In this document: positions 24,630-35,440 of the stretch, in pieces
Numbering within the stretch: the first letter of the stretch is position 1
How the letters are laid out: every line of letters begins with the position of its first letter
Assembly: GCA_964036045.1 (NCBI GenBank)
Contig: OZ038382.1
Span: forward strand, 143,790,961 to 143,854,960
Reading direction: 5' to 3'
DNA: 64,000 nt
Origin: Eutreptiella sp. 'Long Island Sound 2002'
Lineage: Eukaryota > Euglenozoa > Euglenophyceae > Eutreptiales > Eutreptiaceae
Translations under genes and position numbers: made by a program
The notes under the pieces: model-generated
The model's database searches: none
Seen by the model: the letters and a program-made list of their open reading frames with translations, nothing else
What the model was told of the DNA's origin: nothing

Positions 24630-24645
24630 GCGCGAGGCCTCGCGC
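24630..24645. promoter_or_regulatory. Palindrome site A2 (16-bp core)
   Basis: Core GCGCGAGGCCTCGCGC, flanked by A on both sides rather than T/A. It lies 58 bp before site A3. Confidence 0.75.
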
Positions 24646-24683
24646 ATGGAACGGCGCATGAGAAACATTACAGTTTCGGTGAT

Positions 24684-24707
24684 CATTGCGCGAGGCCTCG
24701 CGCAATG
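24684..24707. promoter_or_regulatory. Palindrome site A3 (24 bp perfect)
   Basis: Core with CAT/ATG extensions. Last site before the transposase gene, so it may also touch its promoter. Confidence 0.8.
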
Positions 24708-25109
24708 GATCTCATAAGCGCGCATAGAAACCAAAAATGGAACAGATCCCCCAACTACACAGCATGTGCATTCCCTTGATGCAGCGCTGCTGCATGGGCA
24801 CCCATACAGGTCCCGCCGGCATCTCCAGTTTTCATACTGTGGTCACCGCTGGCTTCACTGCCCAACAGCGATGGTAGCGCGCCGCAACTGGCTACCGCAA
24901 TCAGGATTCACTAGTCAAATGTGGGATCACCAGACAATTACAGTTAACCAAAAATGGTGCAAGCGACAAGAGAATCACAGAAGAATTGGTCGCGCGAAAA
25001 CTGTGTGACAGGTTGATGTTTCAAATCAAGAACGTTTTCAAACAGCGATCTTTACGTAGATACAGGTACGCAATTATTCTTCACGGCAACAATCCCACTG
25101 CAAAAACAG

Positions 25110-27077
25110 GTGGACCTTGAGAAGACAGTTGCCGCAGCATCTGGAGTTTTCCGCGATCTCTGCTCAGAGGAACCGCCGTACCACACGGCAGAAGAACTGT
25201 GGGAAGGGCTAAAACACGGGGACGAGGGCGCGCGATTGTCGTTTGTGTTTTTTCTGCGTCTTCGCAAAAATGAACGGACGCTTTGCAGCGTTGAAAAGGC
25301 GATTGCGGCAGAAGGCAAGAGATCGGTTGGTGTTTTGATAGAGGAGGCCTGGCGCCCCTATCTGCTGATGCGCAACCGCGCAGTTCCATACCAGGGAAAA
25401 CCAAAGTCAGTTGTTGTGGTAGAGGGAAGTAGGGCGCAGCGTCACATTTTAGCAAGGTCAGGTCTGGCGTGATACAGCGAACCTTCGCTGAAGGAGAAGG
25501 CCGCAGTCAGGTTACAGACTACATGGAACAAAATACACCAACAGTGGGTTGTGTTGTGGATGGACAACTGGTACAACAAACAGTTTACCACAAATCCTGA
25601 CAAGCACGACAAAAGCCTGAACGCAACAGCGTTGGCTGTGTTGCTACTGAAGGATGCACCGCGCTACTGGCATTGTCATCCTAGCCTGGAAGAGCTTGAA
25701 TGGCGTGTTCCTGTTGTTGCACGCATGCTGGGGAACACCGAGGCAACATTTGCACGTATCCTGCGTGATCTAGGATTTGCAAGCACGCGACCTGTTGTTC
25801 GAAACATTAGGGCGCCGCTTGACATTATTCGCCCTGTACCTGCCAAGAGACCACATTGGCGACCCCTTTGTCTCAGTAAAGAAAAGGTGAGCGGCAACGT
25901 CTCGCTTCTTAGTCTATTGCAATTCACTAGGGACTTGGCGCAGCACACTCGACCAGTCGTGCCTGTTTTATGTGATGAGAACATCCATTACCGCATTTGT
26001 AAGATGATGTACGGTGAAAAAACAACGGGTTGGAATGTCCGCCTTTTCTTGCGGTCACACCCTATATTGTATGGTTTCTGGCACGCGTACAGGTTTTGCG
26101 TTACACAAACATTTCGCTCATTTTGGCCGATCGTGACTTTCTTCCGTAAAGGTTTGTTGCGCAGCGGTGACACAGTCCCCTGTTTTCCCAAGCTGATCAC
26201 AATGAAGATAACTGTTGGCGCACTGCTGTTGGGTATGGGCCCCCACATACGGCGCCTTAACAGAAAATGTCATTCCCTTGGGCTGGCACGTCCTGTAAAT
26301 CGGCGAGGACGCCTCTGTTATGCTGTGTGTAAGGCCATACAGGTTCTGTTAACACAATACTGTCCTATGTTACTATAAGTAGGTCACCTCGTTAGACTGT
26401 GCAATTGGGCCGGGGAGACGGCCAACACGGGTGTTTTTGCTTCTCAGGGATTGCAGATTGTTTTGTGTCTGTTCGACAGTTTGAAGATGGGGGACACACT
26501 TTTAAAATACGAACGCACTGTTGCAACTGCGCTATTGTGCCACACTGCATGGCACACAGCCATGCGTGGACAGGCTTTTGCCGAGGAGGTTTGTGAAAGT
26601 CTGCTTTTCAGCCTTGTGACAAAGAAGGGCCAAAACAGAGGTGCAGTAACCATCGAAGATGTTGACGATCTTTATCATCTCATCACTATCCGCAAAGAAG
26701 GTCACAGGGTGAACATCTGCAAAACCTGCAATTCCTTTGTCAATTCTGTGCGTCAGCGGTAAACTGCTTACTTGAACGCAGAGCGTGTATATGTGCCTTG
26801 GGTTAGGTGGTGTGCTGAGCGTATATGTACAATTCAGGCACATTGGCCGCGCAGGGGTGTTACTAACTTTCCACCGTCTCTTCTAATTCCAAAGGGTTCT
26901 AACCACTACAAACAAGTCCTTGTGTCTGTGTTGTTGGTGCTAACGCAGCAGGGGCCGCTTAAGGCTGGTTGTAAGCGAAAACTGTCGGAGCTGATCCCCC
27001 AAGGCAGTGTGTTGGAGGAACAGAGAGAGGCCAACACGATGCGAAACGTTCAAAGAAGGTTGGAGAACATGCAGTGA
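25110..27077 (+). pseudogene. Putative transposase of A, one frame with three in-frame stops
   Basis: A single frame of about 655 codons is interrupted only by TGA at 25470, TAA at 26376 and TAA at 26760, and ends at TGA 27075-27077. Its homologue in B aligns along the length. Shared blocks are YLLMRxRAVP, LWMDNWY...NPDK (B: LWMNNWY...HPDK), NIRAPLDI (B: NVRAPLDV), a WHAY segment in a hydrophobic context, and EEVCESLLFSLV (B: EEFGEGMLSKLV). These spaced Asp, Trp-His and Glu blocks look like an RNase H-fold DDE transposase, though catalytic residues are not assigned. B has Tyr where A has the TAA at 26376, so that one is a nonsense change. The true start upstream of 25110 is not resolved. Confidence 0.6.
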
Positions 27078-27095
27078 TGCGCGAGGCCTCGCGCA
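27078..27095. promoter_or_regulatory. Palindrome site A4, directly after transposase stop
   Basis: Exact 18-bp core TGCGCGAGGCCTCGCGCA, one base after the TGA of the transposase frame. Forms a pair with A5 at a start-to-start core distance of 55 bp; B has an equivalent pair. Confidence 0.85.
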
Positions 27096-27130
27096 AACAG
27101 CATGAAACAAGAGGTTAGTACACCCCCTCT

Positions 27131-27152
27131 CTTGCGCGAGGCCTCGCGCAAG
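27131..27152. promoter_or_regulatory. Palindrome site A5 (22 bp perfect)
   Basis: Core extended to CT/AG. It lies between the two genes, probably in the promoter or a 5' leader intron of the ParB-like gene, whose ATG follows a CGCAG acceptor-like site at 27306-27311. Confidence 0.85.
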
Positions 27153-27312
27153 GTTGACAGTCAAAAACAGTGCCGAGCCCCGTCAGTTTTGCATTCTCAT
27201 CCATACTGTACTCGTATTCTCCAAAAGCGCCTCACATATGCATTATCGACGACGATTTTAACCCTTTTCAATGTTATGTTTCCTTCAATACATGCTTTCT
27301 CCTTATCGCAGA

Positions 27313-30100
27313 ATGGCAAGCCCCGCCAAAAAATCAGCCGACGAACCAGAAGGTACCAACTATGACCCTGGGACCCCAGGATCGGAGGCTGGAACACCAA
27401 GGAAGGGGCGTAAGAAGAAGGAAAAACCAGATCCTGGCTTAACCTTGGGTACTGACATCGAGCACCACCTGAAACAGGATGGGAGGCAGGTGGAGGTTCA
27501 GCTGGACAACGTGAGAATCGACCAGGAGAAGACAAAGGGGCAGATGGGACGGAAAGATACGAAGTTACTGCAGAAGCGTATTGAGTCACTCGGAGCAGCA
27601 CCGCCAACAGGCCCATTACACGTCGTTCTCTGGGAAGATAATAGTATGTTGCCAACCGACTGTTCGCTCTTCTCGTTGCGCGAGTCCTCGCGCATAGACG
27701 TGTCTCATATTTGCAGATGGCGATTATTGGTGTGTATCTGGACAGCACAGCGTGGAAGCGATTGCGAAGATTCGGGAGAAGCGACGCACAGCTTGTCTGG
27801 ATCTGCAGCAGTGGCATACTACATGCATCGACGACATTCTGAAGCCTACGACACCGTGGGCCTTCCGTGCAAAGCTGGCGGGACAAGCACAAGGAAGCGC
27901 ACAAGACGTTGAGCCAATACCGCTGTATGAGGCAGCAGATAACCTCATTCCATGTGTCGAAGATCAGCGGCGGCGAGGCCTGGCTGACACGTACAGCAAT
28001 CTCAAAATCGCCATTGTGGATGCTGTGCAGATGAGTGCCCTGGTTCCAACCGCTGAACTGAAGCAGCCTGGTCAATTCGTATGTTCATTAATCGTTGTTT
28101 TGATGATGTTCTTTGCGCGAGGCCTCGCGCATAACATTGTCACTTTCAGGACAAAAACATATAAATTGTGGAAAGATTTTATGACGTTTGTCTACTACGC
28201 TGGTCCGGAAGCTGTGAAAGGTCTGCAGAAGTTTCACGACAAAGAGGTGAAAGTCACGAAGAACGCGCTGAAGAAACTGGACGGGATCCTGTTGCCGGAG
28301 TTCTACAAGAAAGTGGCAGAAGTGATGCAGGAAGAAAAAGCAACCCTTAAATCCTTGCCGAATTCGATTGACGACATCATCCTTGACCAGTGGGTCTCAA
28401 TGCATCTGGACCACCCGCACAACAGCCAGTACGTTCGATCTGAGAAAGGTGTGTACCATCAACGCGAGGTGGGTTCCGCTTCTGCGTTGGTGCACCGCAT
28501 TTTCTCCATTTCTGTTCTTTAGCCAAAGACATGCGGACCCGCAAAGAGGTTGCTGCACTTGGAAGGCCTGCCCTGAAGGTGACTCTTGGTACATGGGGCT
28601 ATTGGCGGGAACCTGAAAGCAAAAGTCGCGGTCCGTGGCCGGCATGGAAATCGATGATTCGCGCACCACTGTGGCAGGTGGCAGAGAAAGGCAAACCCGC
28701 CTCCCTGAAAATCCTCAACGTCCAAAAGCTCCTGGGTCAAGAGCCTACCAAGAGCCGTGTGGTCCCCCCATCCGCTGGCGCTACTGGTGACTTCAAGACA
28801 GTGGAACAGCAGGATCCATTACTGTCAAGTCAAACTATCACAATTAAGGCGACCCGAATTGCAGCGTTGGCCCACGATCCCGCGAGGCCGTTTATTGAGA
28901 TTGACAAGAACCTGATTGTCATCAACGGCGACATATTTGAACATCTTGCTCCTGAGATGATGTGCCCAGCCTGGCTGTATGAAGAGATGGCGCGTGCCGA
29001 TACCCTTATCTGCGGCTCTCAAACTGTTGTTGACAACATGTTCGACGTACTGGAGACGGAAACAGATAGGCGTCTCAACGATGATTTCAACGCGCCGCGC
29101 ATGGCCAACATGTTGCGTGTTCCCATCTTCAGTTGGCCAGTCAAACCGAAGCCTGCAGGGGATCCTACAACGTTTGACATTTGCTGGTTGCTGATTTTGT
29201 CACCGGATAGCTGGTCGAGAAAGGAATAATTCCCTCATTACGTCCGCTCTTTGCGCGAGGCCTCGCGCAATAACTTCTCCCTCATTGCAGATTCCGAATT
29301 ATCTGACGTTTGGACCTACTCAAGTAGAGGAGATGGATCCTGTTGAATTTGGCGGTCAGGCTCCGATAACGACGGTTATGTGGTATTTCGACACTCACCT
29401 CTTTTACCCGAAGCAGGATAAGAGCTTCAAGCCTGCGTTTGTGTTCATTGATCATCAGCCGGATCTGGTGTGCAAGATCGCGTCCATCGAGCCGGATTCT
29501 CGCATGTACCTTCTTGGTGTTACCTCCGACAATCTCTCCGATTGGGTCAACAGAGTGCAGACTCAGTTGAACCACGTATTGACACAAGGGTTCAAACTGG
29601 ACGCGTCTGGTGATTGGGACGAGCAGGCCAACTGGTCAAAACGTGGTAATCCCCTTTGGGTTTGCGATGACAAGGTGGGTTCTGATGCGTTGTCGCTGAA
29701 GGAGCAAGAGACTGTTGAGGAGGGCCAAGCTGCAGAAGCACTGGTCCCTGCAAAGCGGAACTCTACTGGTGGGCAACCAGCCCTGAAGAAGAAGAAGACT
29801 GCCTCCAAGCCTCAGGCTGCCAAGTCGGTTACCGGTGCAGAATCCGACGAGAGCGATGGGGATGAGGAGGAGGAGAGCGAGGAAGAAGAGGAGGACGAAG
29901 CGCAGGTCTCCCAGGGCAAAGCAGCGAAGAAAGTAGCAGCGAAGCCGAGGTCCGAGGAAACCGGGGCCCGAGCTCCATTCGAGCAGCCAGCCCGTCAGTC
30001 CCAACCAAGAAGCGAGCCCGCAAAGCCACCGCCTAAGGGTAAGACGTCCGTTGCTAAGGCATTGGGTTCTAAGATGCAAACTGTTCCGAAGAAAAAGTAA
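27313..30100 (+). CDS. ParB/Srx-like transposon protein of A, five exons
   Basis: Proposed exons are 27313-27643, 27717-28078, 28166-28448, 28523-29223 and 29291-30100, giving an uninterrupted frame of 828 residues ending in TAA. The start is the first ATG after an acceptor-like CAG and matches the start of the B homologue. Residues about 60-130 read as a ParB-type fold: VQLDNVRID, then LLQKRIESLG, then GDYWCVSGQHSVEAIAKIRE, where GQHS takes the place of the GERR box. A DGQHR/DndB-like domain is the alternative. A long middle domain is shared with B but not recognised. The C-terminus is lysine-rich (KKKKTASK), then strongly acidic, then basic, suggesting DNA or chromatin contact in the nucleus. 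Intron 2 needs a non-AG acceptor and intron 4 a GA donor; introns 1, 2 and 4 contain the palindrome. Confidence 0.6.
27677..27694. promoter_or_regulatory. Palindrome site A6 in intron 1 (one mismatch)
   Basis: TGCGCGAGTCCTCGCGCA inside the 73-bp intron 27644-27716 (GTATGT...TTGCAG). Confidence 0.75.
28114..28131. promoter_or_regulatory. Palindrome site A7 in intron 2
   Basis: Exact 18-bp core inside the intron that starts GTATGTTC at 28079. Confidence 0.85.
29251..29270. promoter_or_regulatory. Palindrome site A8 in intron 4
   Basis: Core with T/A extension inside the 67-bp interval 29224-29290, which ends CTCATTGCAG. Confidence 0.85.
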
Positions 30101-30125
30101 TTTCTTCGCTTGTTCTGATATATTA

Positions 30126-30143
30126 TGCGCGAGGGCTCGCGCT
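30126..30143. promoter_or_regulatory. Palindrome site A9 (degenerate)
   Basis: TGCGCGAGGGCTCGCGCT, 25 bp after the stop codon of the ParB-like gene. Confidence 0.7.
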
Positions 30144-30231
30144 ATGCATTCCTCTTCGGCAACCTTTATGCTGTCACCTTGTGCGGCACATTTTTCTATG
30201 TGATGCATTTTGTTGCGCTGTTGTGTTGGTG

Positions 30232-30253
30232 TTTGCGCGAGGCCTCGCGCAAA
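30232..30253. promoter_or_regulatory. Palindrome site A10 (22 bp perfect)
   Basis: Core extended by TT/AA. Right subterminal region of A. Confidence 0.85.
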
Positions 30254-30571
30254 GAAGGAGTGCCAAAAAATGCTTCTTGTCGTGCAGCGTGCGACATGGT
30301 TTTCGAAAACTGGTTTTCCAAAAGATTGAAAGCTCATGGGTGTTTTTATTGCAAAGCATAAGTGGTATAGGAAACAAAAAGTCGTGGTTTTCGCAAAAAA
30401 GAACTTCATTTTGGTGGATATAAATCGTTTTCCCGGGCAGTCGGTTTTGTTGAAAATAAAGGAAAATGGACCAGTTAATTGCTTTTCACAGGACTTTGGG
30501 TACTTGTGTTTTAGATCCCCCCCAAAGGACTATTTCTTCGCAGTGCCGTGGAGAGGCAGTTTTGGGCGCAT

Positions 30572-30599
30572 TTTGACCATGCAACTTGAGCCGCCTAAG
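30572..30599 (-). repeat. Right terminal inverted repeat of A
   Basis: TGCAACTTGAGCCGCCTAAG at the terminus is the reverse complement of the left end. Confidence 0.85.
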
Positions 30600-30604
30600 T
30601 AAAA
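30600..30604. repeat. Target-site duplication of transposon A, right (TAAAA)
   Basis: Second copy of the 5-bp duplication. Confidence 0.8.
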
Positions 30605-32360
30605 GGCCAAAGTTCCTATGTCTTGAGTATGCATGGTAGGGCTGAAAATCCAACATGAGAAACACTAGGCAACAAGCTAGCCTACAAAGTATCAACAATG
30701 ATAACCTCAATATTCAGGCAACATTGAGGGTAAGTGTAATGCACCTGGGTGTAGACGTATAAATTACAATGAGCTATACAGAAAATCAATACCAAGTAAC
30801 AATGAAATGCAACATTTGAGGTTAAACTGGAGGTTCAAGCTCTGCGCAAGCTGTCTATTGACAAGACTTGTCTTCGTCATCCAAATAGAGGATATACCAC
30901 CTTCCTCAAAGGACACGTTACATGTGGCTACCTCATGCAATGGATGCATTGTGGTACCTATTTTATACAATGGGTTTCTGGTCCTGCATTACATGGACAG
31001 AGAAAGCGAGGCAGCAGCAGTAATGACTAACTGTTGATTAGTTTAGCGGGTAGGGATAACTCAAAAGGTCGGGGGTGGCAGTCACAATGAGAAACTCATC
31101 TAACCTGGATCTGCTTTTTCTTATCCCAGCCACGGGGATTGATCCGTCTTAGGGTATGGGGATTTATACTGATACTTCAACCAAAAAACGTTGAAAGATA
31201 TAGTCCGTCATTACCAACGCTTTACTCATACCTTCTGGCTATCGCTAAAACAAAGCTGAAACGTCAGTTACCTAACATGCCTAGAATATTCGATCACGAC
31301 AATATGCTCAAGAATCTTACTGTCTAGCATATGCACACCCTGTTCCTCAGTAGGACATAGCTTACAGAAGTTTAACTAGATATGAAGCTAGTTGGAATAC
31401 TGATTTGTGTAGAAATGTCGTAAATGACGCAGATCACCAATGCAAATAATTTGCACGAAGCGGTGAAAATATGCAAGTGTGTGCATCATGTAAATTCAGA
31501 GAAAGATGATGTATGGGTTGTGGTAAGTGCTAAAAATGACGAAAACAGATGAATTGTATGTGAATGTAGGGGTTGGGTTCACGGGTAGGGGTGGGTTGGT
31601 CCCCTCGGGTTGGTTGGAAACGAAGTAGGTAAGTGATAAGTGAAAATACGTTGGAAAGGTCGGATCGTTTCTCGGAACGCCGTTCAGCTCTAATGCGAGC
31701 CAACGGATATCCTACAGGACTTGAGCGTCACCACTGCCTCATACGCGAAATGTATCATTGTCAGGTTGTCCCAGACAAGTAGAAGTAGTAAATCTCCGAG
31801 AAATGCTATCGTAGTTGAAGTGTGTTCTGTATCTTACCAGAAGACCAATTACGGGCAGCCCCTTGCCAAACAGATGGTTGTACAAAGCCAGCCGTGCGGG
31901 GGCCCGTCATCCTACATGAAGAGTGAATTCCGCTCAACTGAATTCCAGGATTCAGGCTATCCTCTTGGAGCTGAACTCCGTGATCTATCTCTATTGCAAG
32001 AGAAGGGGTCTATCCCACTGCAGGGAAAGTACTTATCCACCCGCGCGAGGGTAGAAGCCCATTACTGTATGCTCTCAATACCTTCTGATAATCCTTTTCA
32101 ATGAGCCTACCGTAGTGCACCGCTGGTCCTGGTGGCTACCGGCGTAGGACTCTTCACTAACACACGTCGGAATGTATTAGCCAAGTCACAGGCTAAGTGA
32201 CCAAGCTTAGATCTGTTCACTTGTGTCACACAACAGAGTGGTGGTGGGGTGAGACCAATGCCGGATACTGTAAGCGGACACTGACTATCTACACACAGGA
32301 AATGACGTAGAAATCGGCTCGCAGGCAAAAGATTGATGGACGTGGTACTACAGCAATTCC
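30605..32360. other. Spacer between transposons A and B
   Basis: No coding frame of convincing length, no tandem repeat and no tRNA-like fold. It may be old host or repeat DNA into which A and B were inserted separately. Confidence 0.4.
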
Positions 32361-32365
32361 TCAGA
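32361..32365. repeat. Target-site duplication of transposon B, left (TCAGA)
   Basis: TCAGA immediately before the left end of B; repeated at 44242-44246. Confidence 0.8.
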
Positions 32366-32389
32366 CTTAGCCCACGCAAACTGCACCCC
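32366..32389 (+). repeat. Left terminal inverted repeat of B
   Basis: CTTAGCCCACGCAAACTGCACCC; pairs with 44218-44241. Confidence 0.8.
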
Positions 32390-32703
32390 CTTTTGGAAGA
32401 GAAGGACCGAAAAAATGACAGCCCGAAAAAATATTCTTTTTGGACATTTGCAGCACACATGACCCAGACACCCCCGAAAAAATACGATTTTACCCAATTT
32501 GCTGCTTTCTTCCACTTTTTGTTTACTAAAACAAACTATTATTTTGTCTGATTTGAAGGGTGTGTTTTACCAATCTTGTCGTTTTTGTATTTCAAAACCA
32601 ACCAGTGCGTGCCTTATCAGAAGCTCATTTTCTAAAATGACATTCTGCGGGTCTCCAGTGGCACATGAGTTTGTCCTGCAAATAAATTGCTATTTTATGT
32701 CCC

Positions 32704-32729
32704 TGAGTGCGCGAGGCCTCGCGCACTCA
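32704..32729. promoter_or_regulatory. Palindrome site B1 (26 bp perfect)
   Basis: Core with G/C next outward, then TGA/TCA extensions. In A the next base outward is T/A. Confidence 0.85.
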
Positions 32730-32863
32730 AGGTCGTGGAAACAGTTGTGTACGGAAGACAACGAAAACAGGACACGAAGTGCACAACCTACAAACACTGA
32801 AAAAAAGCTCCGGAAAAATGTACAAGCCCTTAAGGGTATATAATTGCATTCGCGTCGAAGGCG

Positions 32864-32883
32864 AGTGCGCGAGGCCTCGCACA
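32864..32883. promoter_or_regulatory. Palindrome site B2 (right arm changed)
   Basis: AGTGCGCGAGGCCTCGCACA; one base differs in the right arm. It lies just after the end of the ParB-like gene. Confidence 0.7.
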
Positions 32884-34460
32884 CACATGACTGCAAAAAA
32901 AGACAAAATACATGGGTGAATGGTGACTTACTTCTTCTTCGGTCCTGCAACCTTAGACAACCTGGAACCCAGGTTTGTTGCCACCGTACTTCTCCCACTT
33001 AGGGAGGCAACGGTACCACAAGGCGGCTGGGCACCAGAACGCGATGGCGGCTTGAACTCTGCACTAGCAGTCGCAGCAGTCTTTGCTTTCTTCTTCGGCT
33101 GGTCCTTACCCAAATCTTCGGGACTTGCATCGAAGTGAGCGGCGGGTGCCCGCTTGCGCTTCACCTGGGTCTCCAGTACCTGCTCAGGATAATCTTCTTC
33201 TGTCTCCTCGTCGGCGTCGTCGTCGTCTGATTCTCCAGGCTTGTCCGATTCCTTCTCTTTTCCTTTCGCCGGCTTCTTGCTACTCGAGGGAGTTCCTTTT
33301 CCGGCTTCAGTACCCTGACTTTGTACAATTTTGGCAGTCTTCTTCACCTTGGCTTGGCTTGGCAAGGTAGGTGCAGGCGCAACAGGCTCAGTGTCGTCCA
33401 CGGGGGCCTCAGTGACGATCTGTTCCTGGACGGCTTCTGCAGCATGCACCTTCTGGTGCCCTTCGAACCCTCGGCCGCTGTCCAGAACCCACAGTGGAAT
33501 GCCATGCAGAAGCCACTCTTCTTGAGTATACCAGGTTGCATCTCATAAAGTGAGTTTGCTCCAAATTCTTCCAAAGTAGTGAAACCAGTTTGGAGATTCT
33601 TGTGGGAGTTTGGTCGCCTGTGGCTGCACTATGTCAATGAAACTGAGTTTTACTGGATCAAAGCCATGCAGCAACCGTCACTGTGCTTAAAACCGTTGAG
33701 GACGGGACAGTAGAACTCGTTACAGGCAGGAGAGGCAGAGCACCAATGAACTTTTGATGAAATCATGCATCATATTGTCCACCAAGCCAGTTCGAGCGCT
33801 GTTCGTTTCTGTTTCTCCTTGGCGGCGGGTCAACAGCCACTCAAATTAAGGATCCATCAGCAATAACAATAGATGCTAAATCACACAAGCAAGAGGTGCA
33901 AATCAGGAAGCGCTGGAAATAATGAATGAACAAACAAATCACGAGCGCCTGTGAATCATTTTGGGAGCGTCATTAATGCAGCCGCGGTAATAATGTAGTC
34001 ACGATCGCGTGAGCAGCGACACCGTGAATCAGTTGATATAGTATAGAGATGAAAGTTTTTGGAGAGGAAAATTAGCAAATCAGCAGCTCTTGCTCCCTGC
34101 TCTGTCTGATCGGCCTCCAACATGTACCGCATGATGATGGCATGCTGCAGAGCACCTCCAACGGCATTCGCATGGTCCTTTTGCTTGATCACTGACACAG
34201 CCAGAAACGCCACTTTACTCCTCCCCTACTCGTCGGACATGGCAATCTTTGCGGCCATGGCAGGCGTGTCATCCACAACAACCACTGCATCAGCATGCCC
34301 AGAGTCCAAAAGGTATTGGTCGGGGTACCACAGCACGTGAATCAGAGGCATGAAACCACCGAGGTTCTTCTTCTGCATCTCTTCGAAATGTCCAGCGGAA
34401 TACGTCACATAGTTCGGCAACAGCAAATGCGATGAATAAAGACGAATAATGGAGGCAGCA

Positions 34461-34480
34461 GTGCGCGAGGCCTCGCGCAC
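34461..34480. promoter_or_regulatory. Palindrome site B3 in intron 4
   Basis: GTGCGCGAGGCCTCGCGCAC inside the 87-bp intron 34421-34507 (GTATATG donor, acceptor ending TTTGCTG, not AG). Confidence 0.85.
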
Positions 34481-35056
34481 ACAATGGCATTGAAACTGCA
34501 CATATACCTGCTTATCCCAGCGACTCGCTGTTCCGATCCACATACAGTGCTCCTCAAACTGATACATGTTGCTGGTCACAGGACCCGATAACCAAGAGTA
34601 TACCGGCAATGGGGCATAGTAGAAAGGCGCTGTGTTTGGATCCTTGTCCTTCGCCATATGCCAAAGCCTCTGCATGTTGCGGCCAATACGGTGCACAACA
34701 TCAGCCTCGCCATAGAAAATGACGTCCTTCCCCAACATCATCGCATCGAACAGCCACTTCGGAACAAATCCTGCAGAGTCATATTCCACAAAAAGGTCAG
34801 CGTTGATGACTACAACGGGTACTGCAAATCCCGGAGACGGGCTGGTGGTGTCTCCTCCACATCCTCAATACGCCGCCATAGAGGTGGGCTGGTCAACGTG
34901 TTCCACTTTGGCCACGGCGACCGGGACCTCGAACTTTTTGCGTCCTTCAATAACCCCAATTTCCCAGGCAAATCTTCAGTTGCGTCGTTCCCAGCGCTGC
35001 GACTTCTGCTCGGATCTTCGCATCGGCAGCTGTGCCGATGTCAAAAGGGTGGTTGA

Positions 35057-35076
35057 GTGCGCGAGCCCTCGCGCAC
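35057..35076. promoter_or_regulatory. Palindrome site B4 in intron 3 (one mismatch)
   Basis: GTGCGCGAGCCCTCGCGCAC on the plus strand, inside the 71-bp intron 35030-35100. The homologous intron of A lacks the palindrome. Confidence 0.8.
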
Positions 35077-35420
35077 TGAAGCTGCAAAATTGACGCATAC
35101 CTGCGGTTTGGTTGACATAATCCCCATTGTCCGGATGGTCAAGATGGAAAGTAACCCGTGGTTCCGTAATCAGCGCGTTCCGGGTGGTGCGTAAGGTCAA
35201 GTCCTTCAGGTTCATATGCGCAAAGACCTTCTGCAATATACTTGGTAGATGCAGTTCCTCCAGCTTCTTGAAGACATTCCTTGTAACATCCCCTTTCTTG
35301 CTCTTGCTCTCGAGGTTCTACATACCAGTAACTGCCTCACGGCCGCAGTAATACGCCAGGGAGAAGATGTCCCTCCAGTTCTTGAATGTCGAGTCCCACG
35401 AGGGACAACAGTGTCATGAA

Positions 35421-35440
35421 GTGCGCGAGGCCTCGCGCAC
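35421..35440. promoter_or_regulatory. Palindrome site B5 in intron 2
   Basis: GTGCGCGAGGCCTCGCGCAC inside the 88-bp intron 35381-35468 (GTATGTGT...TTCAAG). Confidence 0.85.

Larger units (their letters stand above)
24204..30599 (+). mobile_element. DNA transposon A (6.4 kb, TIRs, 5-bp TSD)
   Basis: The ends are CTTAGGCGGCTCAAGTTGCA and its exact reverse complement. The match extends to about 28 bp with one mismatch. A 5-bp duplication (TAAAA) flanks it. Inside are two plus-strand genes, a putative transposase (about 25.1-27.08 kb) and a five-exon ParB/Srx-like gene (27313-30100), plus ten copies of a palindrome. Transposon B has the same gene order, the same kind of palindrome and TIRs also starting C-T/C-TAG, so A and B belong to one group. 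The superfamily could not be assigned from sequence alone. The transposase frame has stops, so A may now depend on a protein supplied in trans. Confidence 0.85.

Noticed and set aside
27078-27152. Factor-independent transcription terminators from the palindromes
   Set aside because: No T run follows, the context is eukaryotic, and the same palindrome occurs inside introns and upstream of genes.
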